From assembly GCA_037044905.1 (NCBI GenBank), contig JBAOKB010000048.1, positions 744,001 to 808,000 on the forward strand: DNA of 64,000 nucleotides. Reading direction: 5' to 3'. Of the stretch, positions 11,815 to 22,046 are shown in pieces (the stretch's first letter is position 1; each line of letters begins with the position of its first letter). The position numbers were made by a program, and so were the translations under genes. This DNA is from Hortaea werneckii (lineage: Eukaryota > Ascomycota > Dothideomycetes > Mycosphaerellales > Teratosphaeriaceae). The notes beneath the pieces were generated by a model. The model made no database searches, was not told the DNA's origin, and saw nothing but the letters and a program-made list of their open reading frames with translations.

Positions 11815-12615
11815 CTGTTCTCCGCCTATTGCCTGATGCTGCGGTTGTACCACATGTCCTTTGGAAAGTGCAAGCGATGCTGCGTTCGAGCCTACCTCCT
11901 GTCATCTTGTGTACAATTTGAACATGAGCAATGTTGGGTTGGAATTGCATTGCAATGCATACTTCAATTTAGCTAAAATGGCAAAGCTAGCGTCCTTGCG
12001 CCCTTAGATCAAGTATTTCCTGGGACGCGATTCACCCCCGGGCGACACATAATCTATGCCATGACTTACGCTTTCAACGGACTAATACTGAAACATCGGA
12101 CACAGCAATATATTGCAAATGCGTGGTTGCAACATCATACAAACATGGTCTCAGGAGGCTTTTCATTCAGTAGCGGTACAAAGATGGGCGCCGTACAACC
12201 CTGTCCAACCCTGGAGTTGGTAACATTTAGGGTTCATCAGGGTTGTAGGGTTAACCAGGGTTGTAAAGCACATGTTAGCAGCGACGTCCAGATCAACTGC
12301 GGAGATCGTCGGGCGTCTCAGATGTCTTGGCGGTAAAGTGCCAGCTGTACCGATGAAAGAGTGACGGCACAACTGCTGTAGATGTATCAGGACAGATTGC
12401 CGCCCATTTAAGCCACCTTGCAACAAACCCCCAACTCTGTCGTCCCCTCCTGAAGCGACAGAAATTGTAAACCACCTCCGATGTCTCGATAAAACAACTT
12501 CGAGTTTCTCCACGAACGATACAGACCGCCGACAAGAACCCGAAAGGTATAGGCCGAAGCCTGACCATTTATCTTGTCACCTTCGGTTGGGCGCCGGCGC
12601 AACAACCACAGCAAC
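11500..12615. other. Intergenic, wall protein to lhs1
   Basis: Holds the 3' UTR of the wall protein, a long pyrimidine tract at 11751-11816 and the lhs1 promoter. Between 12226 and 12265 there are dispersed AGGGTT motifs, not a telomere array. No gene was supported. Confidence 0.5.
11751..11816 (+). repeat. Polypyrimidine tract: T run, C runs, (CT)n
   Basis: A 13-T run is followed by C-rich blocks and then about 14 CT dinucleotides, so roughly 65 bases without a purine on this strand. Such mirror-like homopurine/homopyrimidine tracts can form triplex (H-DNA), and they are hard to sequence accurately. Confidence 0.9.
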
Positions 12616-15600
12616 ATGCTCTCACTACCCAGCCTCCTCCTCGCGGCCGTGTTCCTCCTCGCTGCTACCGCTAGCGCTGCATCATCTGTTTTAGGACTCG
12701 ATTTTGGCACACTAAACCTCAAGGCTGCGTTGGTGAAGCCGGGTATTCCCCTCGAGATTGTCTTGACCAAGGATTCGAAACGAAAGGAGTCTGCCGCAGT
12801 CGCATTCAAGCCCAGTCGAGGAAGCAACAATGAAATCATCGCCGAAGTTGGGACCTTCCCAGAGAGATTATATGGCGGAGACGCGCTCTCGCTGCAGGGT
12901 CGTATGCCGGGTGAAGTGTACCCCAATCTGAAGCCTCTTCTAGGTCTGCCATGGACGGAAGGCGGGAGCGGAGTGGTGGAAGCGTACAAAGCGCGGTACC
13001 CGGCCGTTCAAGCAGTCCAAGTACGGGAAATGGGAACGACCATGTTCAAGTCCTCAGCCTTCCACGAGAGCGAGATGCCCTGGTCAGTGGAGGAGCTACT
13101 GGCTATGGAGCTTGCCAACATCCGCCACAACGCCGAAGCAATGGCCGGACAGGGCCAGAGCGTCGAGGATGTAGTCATCACCGTTCCAGCCTTCTACACC
13201 GCTGACGAGAGACGTGCAATAGAGCGTGCAGCGGAGCTGGCGGGCTTGCAAGTCAACTCGCTCATCTCGGATGGCCTGGCAGTGGGGTTGGAATATGCAA
13301 AGAGCAGGACATTCCCAGATGTGAGCAAGGAGGGAGGCAAGCCGGAATACCACATGGTCTATGACATGGGTGCTGGGTCTACAACGGCCACCTTGATGCG
13401 ATTCCAGGGAAGGAGTGTGAAGGATGTCGGGAGATTCAACAAGACAGTGCAGGAGGTTGCAGTGTTGGGAACCGGATGGGATCGGACGCTAGGCGGAGAC
13501 TCCTTCAACCAAGTCATCCTCGAGGACTATGTACAAAAGTTCCTAACGAAACCTGCGCTGAAAAGCAGAGGCACAAGTGCTGCAGACGTCAAGGGCAATG
13601 CCCGGCTCATGTCTAGGTTGTGGAAGGAGGTCGAAAAGGCTCGCCAAGTCCTCTCGGCCAACAGCGATGTTCACTCCTCTTTTGAAGAGCTCATTCCCGA
13701 ATCGACTTCAAGACGAAGCTCACTCGTGCCGAATTTGAGACGCTCACACAGCCCTTCGCCGACCGCGTTGCGGAACCCATCACTGACGCCCTTGCCGCGG
13801 CAAAGATGACACTCGCCGACGTTGACTCCATCATTCTCCATGGCGGCGCGATTCGCACACCATTCGTTCAGAAAAACCTGGAGACCGCCGTGGGCGACGC
13901 CAAAAAATTAAGGACCAACGTCAACGCAGACGAATCCGCTGTCTTCGGCGCTGCCTTCAAGGGTGCTGGCCTATCTCCGAGCTTCAAGGTCAAAGAGATC
14001 CGTGATAGCGATGTGGCAGGTTACGCTGCAGGGATGTCGTATTCAGACAGTGGGAAAGATCGGAAGCAACAGCTATTTTCCGCTTCCTCTCCCGTGGGCA
14101 ATGGCGCAGCCACGAAGCAAGTGAGTTTCAAGGACAAAGAAGACTTCGCCTTCGCCTTATACCAGGTCATTAACTCCGTTGAACGGCCGATCACCAGGAT
14201 CAGACAGAGAATTTGACTGCGGGGGTTGAGAAGCTGAACAAGGACTTCGGGTGCGAAAAGGAGGATGTGGCCACGAAGTTCTCCATCAGGCTTAGCCCCA
14301 TTGATGGACTACCTGAGGTCTTGGCAGGAAGCGTCAGCTGTGAGGTTGAAGGTACTGGAAAAGGCGGGTCTGTCGGCGACACTGTCAAGGATTGGTTTGG
14401 CTTTGGAGGGAAGAAGGACCAAGAAGCGATGAAGGATGGGGAAGACGAAGGTCCCATAGAGGAAGTTGATGTGGCGCAAACTTCCGTGAGCCCCAGCGCG
14501 GAAGGAGACGCGGCGACGTCGTCATCGGATAGCGCCAGCTCCTCCTCGACGAAGGCCCCAGAGAAACCGAAGAAGCGAGCAGAAAGCATTCCGATTGCCT
14601 TCGCTACATCTGCGCAGGGCAACCCTCAGCCAGCACCTGATGAGGTCAAGCGGATGCGTGATCGCCTTGCTGCTTTCGACCGCTCAGACCGTGCGCGCTT
14701 TGCCCGTGAAGAAGCCCTTAATGTGCTCGAAGCATACACGTACTTCGTTCGAGACTTCCTCGGCAACGAGGACTACCTCACATATGCCACGGAAGCAGTC
14801 CGCAGCGAAATCACCAAGCTACTAGAGAGTGCTAGAGGATTCATGGAAGACCCGACTCAGATGGCCAAAGCAGGCGAGGAAGTGTTTAGAGAGAGACTGA
14901 CTGGCCTCAAGAAGCTTGTTGAGCCCATCCAGCAAAGACGAAAGGAAGAATTGGCCCGGCCAGACAGGGTAGAAAAGCTCAGAGAATCTCTTGGCCAGAC
15001 CAGCAAAATGATCGACATGGTGAAGGAGCAGATTGCCAAGGCCAGTGCAGCAGCAAGTCAAGCGGCAGAAAGTGCAACGGAGAGTGGCACTACGACTGCT
15101 AGTAGCAGCGGCGATTTTGATGACCTTGAGGAACCTGACACCGCTTCCACCACCACGACCGCGAAGCCTAAAGCCACAGACGTTTCACCTTACACCGAGG
15201 CGGACCTGAAGAGCATCGAAGAGGCATACGAGACCGTCACAAAGTGGCTCAGTGAGAAAGAGACTGAGCAGAAGAAATTGAAGTCTCACGAGGATCCAGT
15301 GCTCAGCGCGAGAGACCTTGAAGCACAAGCGAGCAAGCTGAGCAATGTCATGAGCGATCTCTTGTACAAGAAGGCGCAGCGATCAAAGCCTTCCAGCTCG
15401 AAGAAGCCCAAGAGCTCATCAAAGACCAAGAGTGGCAAGAAGAGCAGCAAGACAACCACAGAGGACGCTAGTCAAAGTGCGACAGCGACACCCGCTGCGG
15501 AGGAGAGTGCCACAGCGAAGAGCGGAGGTCCAAAGGTGATGACGGTCAACCCGGGAGACGAGATGCCAAGCGAAGAACAGATTCTTGAGATGGCAGGCGA

Positions 15601-15646
15601 GGCCAGAGGCGAAGGAGGTGAAAAAGGGACGCATGAGGAGCTTTAG
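12616..15646 (+). CDS. lhs1: Lhs1, ER-lumen Hsp70-like chaperone (GRP170 type)
   Basis: Large Hsp70 of the ER lumen that acts as nucleotide-exchange factor for Kar2/BiP and helps protein import and folding. ATG 12616 starts a signal peptide (MLSLPSLLLAAVFLLAATAS), followed directly by the nucleotide-binding fold: VLGLDFGTLNLKAAL, VVITVPAFYTADERRAIERAA, MVYDMGAGSTTATLM and SIILHGGAIRTPFVQ. The long C-terminal half is helical and charged with Ser/Ala/Thr stretches, and ends in HEEL, an ER-retrieval signal. About 1,010 residues suits the family. The frame must be corrected twice, by one missing base near 13705 (before FKTKLTRAEFE) and near 14195 (before TENLTAGVEKL). Conserved text continues smoothly across both sites, so I treat them as sequence errors until shown otherwise. 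No intron was seen. Confidence 0.9.
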
Positions 15647-16294
15647 CGTTTAGCGTGCCACGATACATGATGTATGCATTTCAATAGCGGTATTAGATTG
15701 CACACCTGACATCTCCAACACCCACAAGAAACTAAGCAGAGAAGGCCAGTCAAATGTTCACAGCGACTGTTGAGGCTCTTCTGTGCAAAGAGGACGGCGC
15801 TACTCTTGTTGTTGAAACTTCGCATAGGTTCCGTAAGCGGGTTGTCAATATGTCCATCCGAAGAAGACAAGACGTGGTGTGCTTTCTATCCATGCATTTA
15901 AAATGGTCGCGAATAGTTTAACACCTTATGACGCCCGCAAAGGGCTCTTTGCTGATACTATGTATTGTGCATTGAGTGCCATTCTGCGTGCATGACCCTC
16001 AGCGTCATGGTGCTATGACTTGCTTCAAAAGATGATGAACCGATCTCACATCTTGAGATTCGACAATTTAGAGCGCCAGCCATGACGATGCCACATGTCC
16101 ACTTGACTGGGTAAATACATATAGTACCTACAACATTGGAGCTCTGGCTGGCTGCTGCTGGCTGGAGTGATGACGGTTTGCACGAGCGTCGGTAACTTTC
16201 GGTAAAAAATTTGTGGAATATATACAATTTTGACGGCCAGCAGCTTCCATCAACGGTTATCCGCTTCATTCAAATGAAGCTCATCAGCCTGCGA
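15647..16294. other. Intergenic, lhs1 to tRNA
   Basis: 3' region of lhs1 and upstream flank of the tRNA. Nothing gene-like was seen. Confidence 0.5.
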
Positions 16295-16421
16295 GCCCGG
16301 ATAGTTTAACGGTTAGAACATGGGTCTCATATTCCAAGGATATGAGCGAGCACAGCTCGTATACCCCCATTCACCTGACACAGGTGATCCCAAGATCTGA
16401 GTTCGATTCTCAGTCCAGGCA
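16295..16421 (+). tRNA. tRNA, probably Met(CAT), with a 55-nt intron
   Basis: Acceptor strands GCCCGGA (16295) and TCCAGGC (ending 16420) pair except for one C-A mismatch. The D arm is GTTT...GAAC, the T arm CTGAG-TTCGATT-CTCAG, and the discriminator base is A at 16421. Read by the usual spacing, the anticodon loop is CTCATA with anticodon CAT at 16328-16330, and the intron would be 16332-16386. The anticodon stem is TGGG/CCCA plus a T-T pair. Inside the intron are an arm extending from the loop (CTCATAT/ATATGAG), CGAGC/GCTCG and TCACCTG/CAGGTGA hairpins. T-rich pol III terminator-like runs follow at about 16466-16482. The tRNA call is firm; the isotype is less so, because of the two mispairs and the unusual intron. 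Confidence 0.72.
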
Positions 16422-17290
16422 GGAGCAATTCGCCCTCGGCGCCTCAGGCGTCGATTAGGATCGACTTTCTTTTTTGTCTTTTTCCCATCCAATGTCTTCG
16501 TTGTCTTTACACTTGGATGTCAGAGAGAGGGTTCGCGCTGAGGGGGTTTTTTTTGGTCTTGTGCGGAGTCACTACGTGCCAAGCCTTAGGCGTTGCTTCC
16601 TGCCTATCCTCATCCACCAACCTCACTTAGGCAAGCAAGTACATATGAGGTATCTATACAGAAGATTGCGATTCCATCTCGCCTTCTATGTTCAGCTTCT
16701 GGCTGCGTCAGATTGTTACACCTCTACTCGGGGATACAAGACATCTTGCATTCTCGGTCACCACTTGATTAAAGCATAGACTGCAAACATGGCTCAGGCG
16801 TTCATGAGTCCTACTACCGCCAACAATGTGCTAATGGTCCCCAAGGTCTTCGCTAGATACACATGTCATGATCTGGCCACTGTCAGGACCTAAGAGGCCT
16901 GAGACAACCACGATATTCAAACGTCGAACAAGGCGTGACGACGTGTGCAGTTTGCAGAAACCATTAGCCTCCCCTCTCCCTGTCATTATTATTGCGTGTA
17001 TTCAGGCATGGATAACAGAGCTTATAGTATACCTACAACCTTCGCCAGCTAGTTCTATGCTCCCGATCTCTTCGACCTTAAACCACTGACGCCCAGTCTG
17101 GAGATTGGCATTCCTTCAAGCTCTTGAAGGTGTACGAAACATGATCTGATACTTTGTGCCAGTGAAGGCTATCGGCAGCAACCAAATACCATAATGGAAG
17201 AAAGGATATGGTGAAGCAAGTTTGCGATGGATAGCACTGTCAATTTGCGAAGTGCGTCAAGACTTATATGGCCTCATGCCTATATAAAGC
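16422..17290. other. Intergenic, tRNA to sugar transporter
   Basis: Starts with the T-rich end of the tRNA unit; the rest is the 3' flank of the transporter gene on the other strand. Small open frames have no protein-like text. Confidence 0.5.
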
Positions 17291-19221
17291 TCACGCGACT
17301 TCATCCTTCCGAGGCGACACTGTTTCTGCTCCCATAATTTCCCACATTACATCCTGCTCCTCTTGCCCACTGAAGTCTCCGAATGCTTCGTCGACTTGCT
17401 CCAGCGTCTTATTCATAGTTTCAGGGACTAGGAAGAAAGCCCAGAGCGCGGCTAAGGCGCAGAAGCACGCGAAAAACACATATGTACCGAATCCGATGTC
17501 CTCAAACATTGGAGGGGTAGCAATGCCACTAGAAAAGGTCAGCCTGTTGCTTCAATGCTTGGAGATGAGACGATGACGTACACTATAAAGTTGGAAAGCC
17601 AATTGACCGAAACCGAGAGTGCGACACCCTTGGAGCGGAGACTAATCGGGAAAATCTCTGGGGGCAAGGCCCAGCCAAGTGGTGAGTAGGAGGCTCCGTA
17701 GATGATGATGAACAAGAATGCCATGGCTACGCAAGCCCAGCCTGCACTCGTGTTGTTCGACCAGTTGCCGGCATAGATACCAACTAAACCTGCGATGATC
17801 ACGTAGCATGTGGTCATGCCCATACTTCCGAAAATGGCCAGAGGCCTGCGCCCAACACGATCGATGAGAAGGAACGCAAGGATCACTCCGACTAGCTGGA
17901 GGCAATTAAAAACACCAGAAAGAATGAGAGCCATGCCTTCAGACTGGCCGATGTTCACAAAGAGGGTAGGAGCATAGTCTGGACAGTATGTCAGTCTTTC
18001 CGTAAATCCATTAGTTCTGGACCGTTTCAGTCGCTTACAGATGAAAGCCTGGAGCGAGAAGTCAGCAAGTCTGCTAGTCGGCATGAGAAGTTAATGCTGC
18101 TTACATTTACCCCTTGAAATTGTTGGAAAAACGTGACACCAACACCAGCTGCGGTTCGCCTCCAACGCTTCTTGCTCAGGAGATGAAGCCACTGCGCGAC
18201 CTCTAATTTCACTCCAGAGATACCAGGATGCCTGCGTTCCAGCATGACATGTTGGATCCGAACCTCCGCGATGATGCCTCTGTATTCAGCTTGTACCCGA
18301 TGATCGTCTGTTGGAAGACCTCGCAACTTGCAGAGGCTAGCTAGGCAATCTTCATGTCGATCTTTCATGGCCAGCCAGCGGGGTGAGTAGGGGAAAAATT
18401 GAATCATGACTCCAAGAAGCAGTGCAGACACGTTCTGCAAAGCAAATGGTAGACGCCATGAGACGTCACCTGAGAGATCCTTGCAGGCGAACGAAATCCA
18501 AAAAGAGATGATGACGCCTGCCACGAGGGAGACCGACTCAAGCACAAGCAGCGTGCCACGGAGATGCGGAGGCGAAACTTCCGATATGTACTTTGCTTGT
18601 ATTAGCGGGAATACTTCACAAGCGCTGTGCTGTACATACCAATGGTGCTCCCAGAGCTAGTGTACCTGTACCAACTCCGCCAATTGCCCGTCCGGCAACT
18701 AGTGTCCCGTAGTCGTAAGCCGCAGTCATCATGATCCCGCCTATTATGAAGATGACAGAGCTGACAAGCAGCGCCTTCTTTCGTGACCATCGATCCGCGA
18801 TATAGGGATAGAACCAACAGCCTACGAAGGCTCCCAGAAGTAACATCCCGGTCATGAACCCTTTGCCAAAAGCAGTCTCCGCTCGAGGAATCACAGCATG
18901 GAACTGGGGGAGAGTGTTGATGACGCTTATTACTCCTTGATCTGCGATGCAATCAGCTTCGAACATGTGACTTAGCAAGATTCTGACCTTACCGTATCCG
19001 AACGAGAAGCCACCCATAGAAGCCAGAAAGGCGGTACACAAAATAAAGGGGCCGGAAGAGAAAAGGCCACGCACGCCAGGTGGGCCGTATGCAACCGCAT
19101 CTTCAGCCAGGTGAGTCGAACCGGTGTCGAATTTAGCTTGAGGCAGCGAAGGGGCCTCTCTATGTTCAACGTTGGTAGAGCCGTCTGCCATGGCGGTAGG
19201 CTTTTCGTGGTCAAGTCCCAT
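17291..19221 (-). CDS. MFS sugar transporter (hexose family)
   Basis: Proton-coupled or facilitative sugar porter of the plasma membrane. Six exons are 18993-19221, 18640-18941, 18105-18590, 18039-18048, 17582-17978 and 17291-17528; each junction has GT-AG ends, and the total is 553 residues with no frame break. Family marks in order are GGFSFGYDQGVIS in the first membrane helix, DRWSRKKALL between helices 2 and 3, RAIGGVGTGTL, PRWLAMKDRH after helix 6, FFQQFQGVN, DRVGRRPLAIFGS and PETMNKTLEQVDEAFG at the C-terminal loop, the usual PESPR/PETKG-type signatures. The first 45 residues are a soluble tail. The fourth exon is only 10 nt but is needed to write FQGVN-AFIYYAPTLF. The substrate is not predictable; quinate, pentose or hexose transport are all possible. 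Confidence 0.9.
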
Positions 19222-20275
19222 CGCTAGTGTCGCGGTTTGCCTCTGCTTGGTTGGGGGCTTCGCTCCGTCACAAGCAACTCAGTTGGGCACAACTCGATGT
19301 AGATGTGTGCCGGAGGCAGTCTTCATATACACTATCAAACGCCTGTGGATGCAAAGGGGCGGTATCCGCAAAAGGCTTCGTCGATGGGCGCTTGGCAGCT
19401 CTTGGCGGAAATGTATACCTGCCCCCATCGGCTCGCGCTCTGTTGTAGTTGCCCCGTGGGGAATGAAACTCGATGCCGAGTTTCCCTGACAAAGCCGTCG
19501 AGGTGTCTCTAGCCGTAGCAAAGCCCGCCATATCGTAATGCATGGCGCCGAGACAAAGCCGGCAAGTATCGCAAGGCCGGTGGTATTGGCGCAAAGCCCG
19601 TCCGGAAGTTCGCCACCACCGAGTTGAGTTGTTTCTGCAGAAAGCATCAGCGAGAAATGCATTTGTTGCTTCCGACAGCATGCAATACTGTCGGGTTCGC
19701 TGTTTGTTAGGGTTTGAAGTTTTCGGAACGAACATTTCAACTATCAGCGGAGGCCCGGCGTATGCTCAGGGCTGTGAGCGCGAGTGACTGGGAAAAGGCA
19801 ACATTGCCATGGTCGTACAAGTATTTTACAGACAAAGCTTACAGTTACTGACAAATGATGCAATTAAGAGTGTGTAAATTGCATCCGTCGCCCTGGCCCC
19901 TCGATTTGCGATGAAGGTATTGGCCATTCGACCCTGTCATCCACAGCACTGAGCTTGAGAGGACACGGACTGGTGCAAAGCCCTCAGAGCTCGCTTGAGG
20001 CATGATTCGGTCCGGAGCTGTTGACGCATGGAAGCTGTCTAGAAGCCACCGCACATTCGTCGCGTAGCCAGAAATACTGCATTGCTGCGTGTAAAAGGGT
20101 AAGGCGAATGCCGACCTTGCGTGGCGTGGGCCATGGTATTTCCGCTGCTGTATTGCATTCGTTGTTCCAGTGACTCTTTTCATGATAGCAGGTCATCTTC
20201 CGGTCTGATTTTGAGCTTGAAAGCGACGTGAGTCCGGAAGCTCCAACGCCCTCTGCTTGAAAAAGTCCTCGCCCA
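19222..20275. other. Intergenic, transporter to moaC
   Basis: Promoter side of the transporter and 3' flank of moaC. Several overlapping open frames at 19268-19790 lie on both strands, but none reads like a conserved protein. Confidence 0.45.
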
Positions 20276-21739
20276 TCAACCTCGCCCACTGACCGACAAA
20301 TCCACCCCATTCTTACCGCCACTTTTGTAAACGACACGAGACGTTTCGATCCGCATCAGATGATCGACGGCCTTGCACATGTCATACACTGTCAGTGATG
20401 CCGTAGCAACAGCAGTCAACGCTTCCATCTCTACGCCTGTAGGACCAAAACATTCGACTTGAGCCTGGATGGTTGCAATACCGTGCTCATTGTCCTTCCA
20501 CAGCGTAGAAGATGTGCTTGGTTCCCGAATTTGAACATCCACTTCCACCTTCGTAATGGGCAATGGATGACAAAGCGGGATGAGATCGGAGATGCGCTTA
20601 GCCGCCATGATGCCAGCAATCCTTGCGACACCCAGAACGTCGCCTTTCTTATTACTGTTCTCAGAGACCAGGCGGAAAGGCTCGGGATTGCTGAACCGTA
20701 CATACCCAAAAGCGATGGCAACTCTCCGTGTCGCAGCTTTACCGCCGACGTCCACCATGTGCGCGTCACCGCTAGAAGTCAGGTGGCTCAATTTTTGATT
20801 TGGAAGACCTTTATCGCCTCCAGAAATAGGCGGGGCGACTCTGGCTCTCGATGCCGGCCCGGCGGCCTGTGGCACTTCATTCGAGTCCCTTGTCTCTGTT
20901 GCAGATTCGTTGACGGGCAGACCCCACGCGGTCTGCTTCGGCGTACTAGTACCGAGCTGAACTCTGCGGACCGATGTATTAGATGGCTCTTGAGGTGGTG
21001 ACGACAGAGAGAAAGGATTGCGCTGTCTCGGCTTCGGTGACTGGACAGCTGTAGATGAGCTTGCTGGGTGCTTTGGGGATATGAATGGCTGTCCAGAGCC
21101 TTTCACACCTCGACCTCGTCTTCGACGATCCCAAACACGATCCATATGCCGCTCAAGCCTTCCTCTTGATGACGGGCTATTGCGGCCCTTTTTTGAAGAC
21201 CGCGGCTTTTCCTGCGAAGCAAGCATTTTGTGTTCAGATAGAGATGAAGAAAAGGCAACGTCTCCAGAAATCTTCCTCTCCTCTTCGATTTGCGAATACT
21301 GTCCGTCGGGACCAAGTTTCGTACCAAGAGTGGCCCCAGATGGCTCGATGAGACCCTTGTCCATCGCAGACGCAGGCACCGTGGAAGCTAAAGGATGATC
21401 TTCCGTCTCCTCAGGGAGATGTTCAGCGGGTCTCGGTTCATCGCTCTCGGCTCCTCCAGAGGTAGCTTGCAAATCCTGTGGGTCTTTTGGACGACTGTAA
21501 CGACCACGAGGTGGCTGTTCGAACAAGCCACTCAGACTTTGGAAGCCAAAGGGAGCGAAATCGGGAGCCTGTTGGGATTGATCTGCGGGCTTTGAGCTGT
21601 CCCCAACATCTTCACCAATATCTTCAACGCCAGAGGGTTTGTGGCTAGAAGATGAGGAATAAGCTCTGATCTGCGGCAAACCATTGGCTGCTCCTAGCAG
21701 ATGGGTAGGGATGTTCTGCCAGGCTCGTGAGCTTGGCAT
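20276..21739 (-). CDS. MoaC-type cyclic pyranopterin monophosphate synthase
   Basis: Second step of molybdopterin synthesis: it converts the MoaA product (3',8-cyclo-7,8-dihydro-GTP) to cyclic pyranopterin monophosphate. The MoaC domain fills about residues 325-487: HMVDVGGKAATRRVAIA, KKGDVLGVARIAGIMAAKR, DLIPLCHPLPITKVEVDV, GVEMEALTAVATASLTVYD and KSGGKNGVD, including the catalytic Lys and His regions. The first 320 residues are a Ser/Pro/Arg-rich extension that opens with MPSSRAWQNIPTHLL and IRAYSSSSS, a plausible mitochondrial presequence with its cleavage site. The upstream neighbour on the same strand is moaA. Either this is a separate gene starting at 21739, or it is the second half of a cnxABC-like MoaA-MoaC protein joined by splicing. 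The frame is intact. Confidence 0.88.
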   Translation of the reverse strand: MPSSRAWQNIPTHLLGAANGLPQIRAYSSSSSHKPSGVEDIGEDVGDSSKPADQSQQAPDFAPFGFQSLSGLFEQPPRGRYSRPKDPQDLQATSGGAESDEPRPAEHLPEETEDHPLASTVPASAMDKGLIEPSGATLGTKLGPDGQYSQIEEERKISGDVAFSSSLSEHKMLASQEKPRSSKKGRNSPSSRGRLERHMDRVWDRRRRGRGVKGSGQPFISPKHPASSSTAVQSPKPRQRNPFSLSSPPQEPSNTSVRRVQLGTSTPKQTAWGLPVNESATETRDSNEVPQAAGPASRARVAPPISGGDKGLPNQKLSHLTSSGDAHMVDVGGKAATRRVAIAFGYVRFSNPEPFRLVSENSNKKGDVLGVARIAGIMAAKRISDLIPLCHPLPITKVEVDVQIREPSTSSTLWKDNEHGIATIQAQVECFGPTGVEMEALTAVATASLTVYDMCKAVDHLMRIETSRVVYKSGGKNGVDLSVSGRG

Positions 21740-22046
21740 TGGAATCGACCTCGTCCCTGAGAAAGGTAAAGCATGAGAGCGTTTGCGATCACCTACCTCG
21801 ATCAATCAGCACGCGTAACGAAGAAACGGAGAAAGTTTCGAATTCTCATTGCGCCTTAAAAAAGATCTCATTTGTACATCTGGCATGGGTATCGTAGCAA
21901 CATCTCGTCATTTTGGCACGCAATGTACATTGAACGCCGCGCAATGGGTTCTGGTACGCGTGTTCAAGCAGGAATAGATCCTGTAAGGTGTCATCAGAAC
22001 AGGCACAGCGCCCATTCCGAGATCACCCAGATAGAACAAAGGAGAC
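21740..22046 (-). other. moaA-moaC junction: spacer or 298-nt intron
   Basis: This lies between the moaA stop and the moaC ATG. A donor GTGGGT begins at 22054, inside the last Gly codons of moaA, and an acceptor TTTCTCAG ends at 21757. Joining them is in frame and continues into the moaC reading frame ahead of its ATG. Unspliced, moaA ends in its normal Gly-Gly and stop. Confidence 0.5.

Noticed and set aside
12226..12265. Telomere-like AGGGTT words
   Set aside because: They are dispersed and imperfect, not a tandem TTAGGG array, so this is not an interstitial telomere.
13809..13809. Reading lhs1 as two or three separate genes split at frame ends
   Set aside because: Conserved Hsp70 text runs across both frame changes, and only the first part has a signal peptide while only the last has HEEL.
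19268..19790. Cluster of overlapping open frames, possible transposon relic
   Set aside because: No transposase, reverse transcriptase or terminal-repeat signature was seen.
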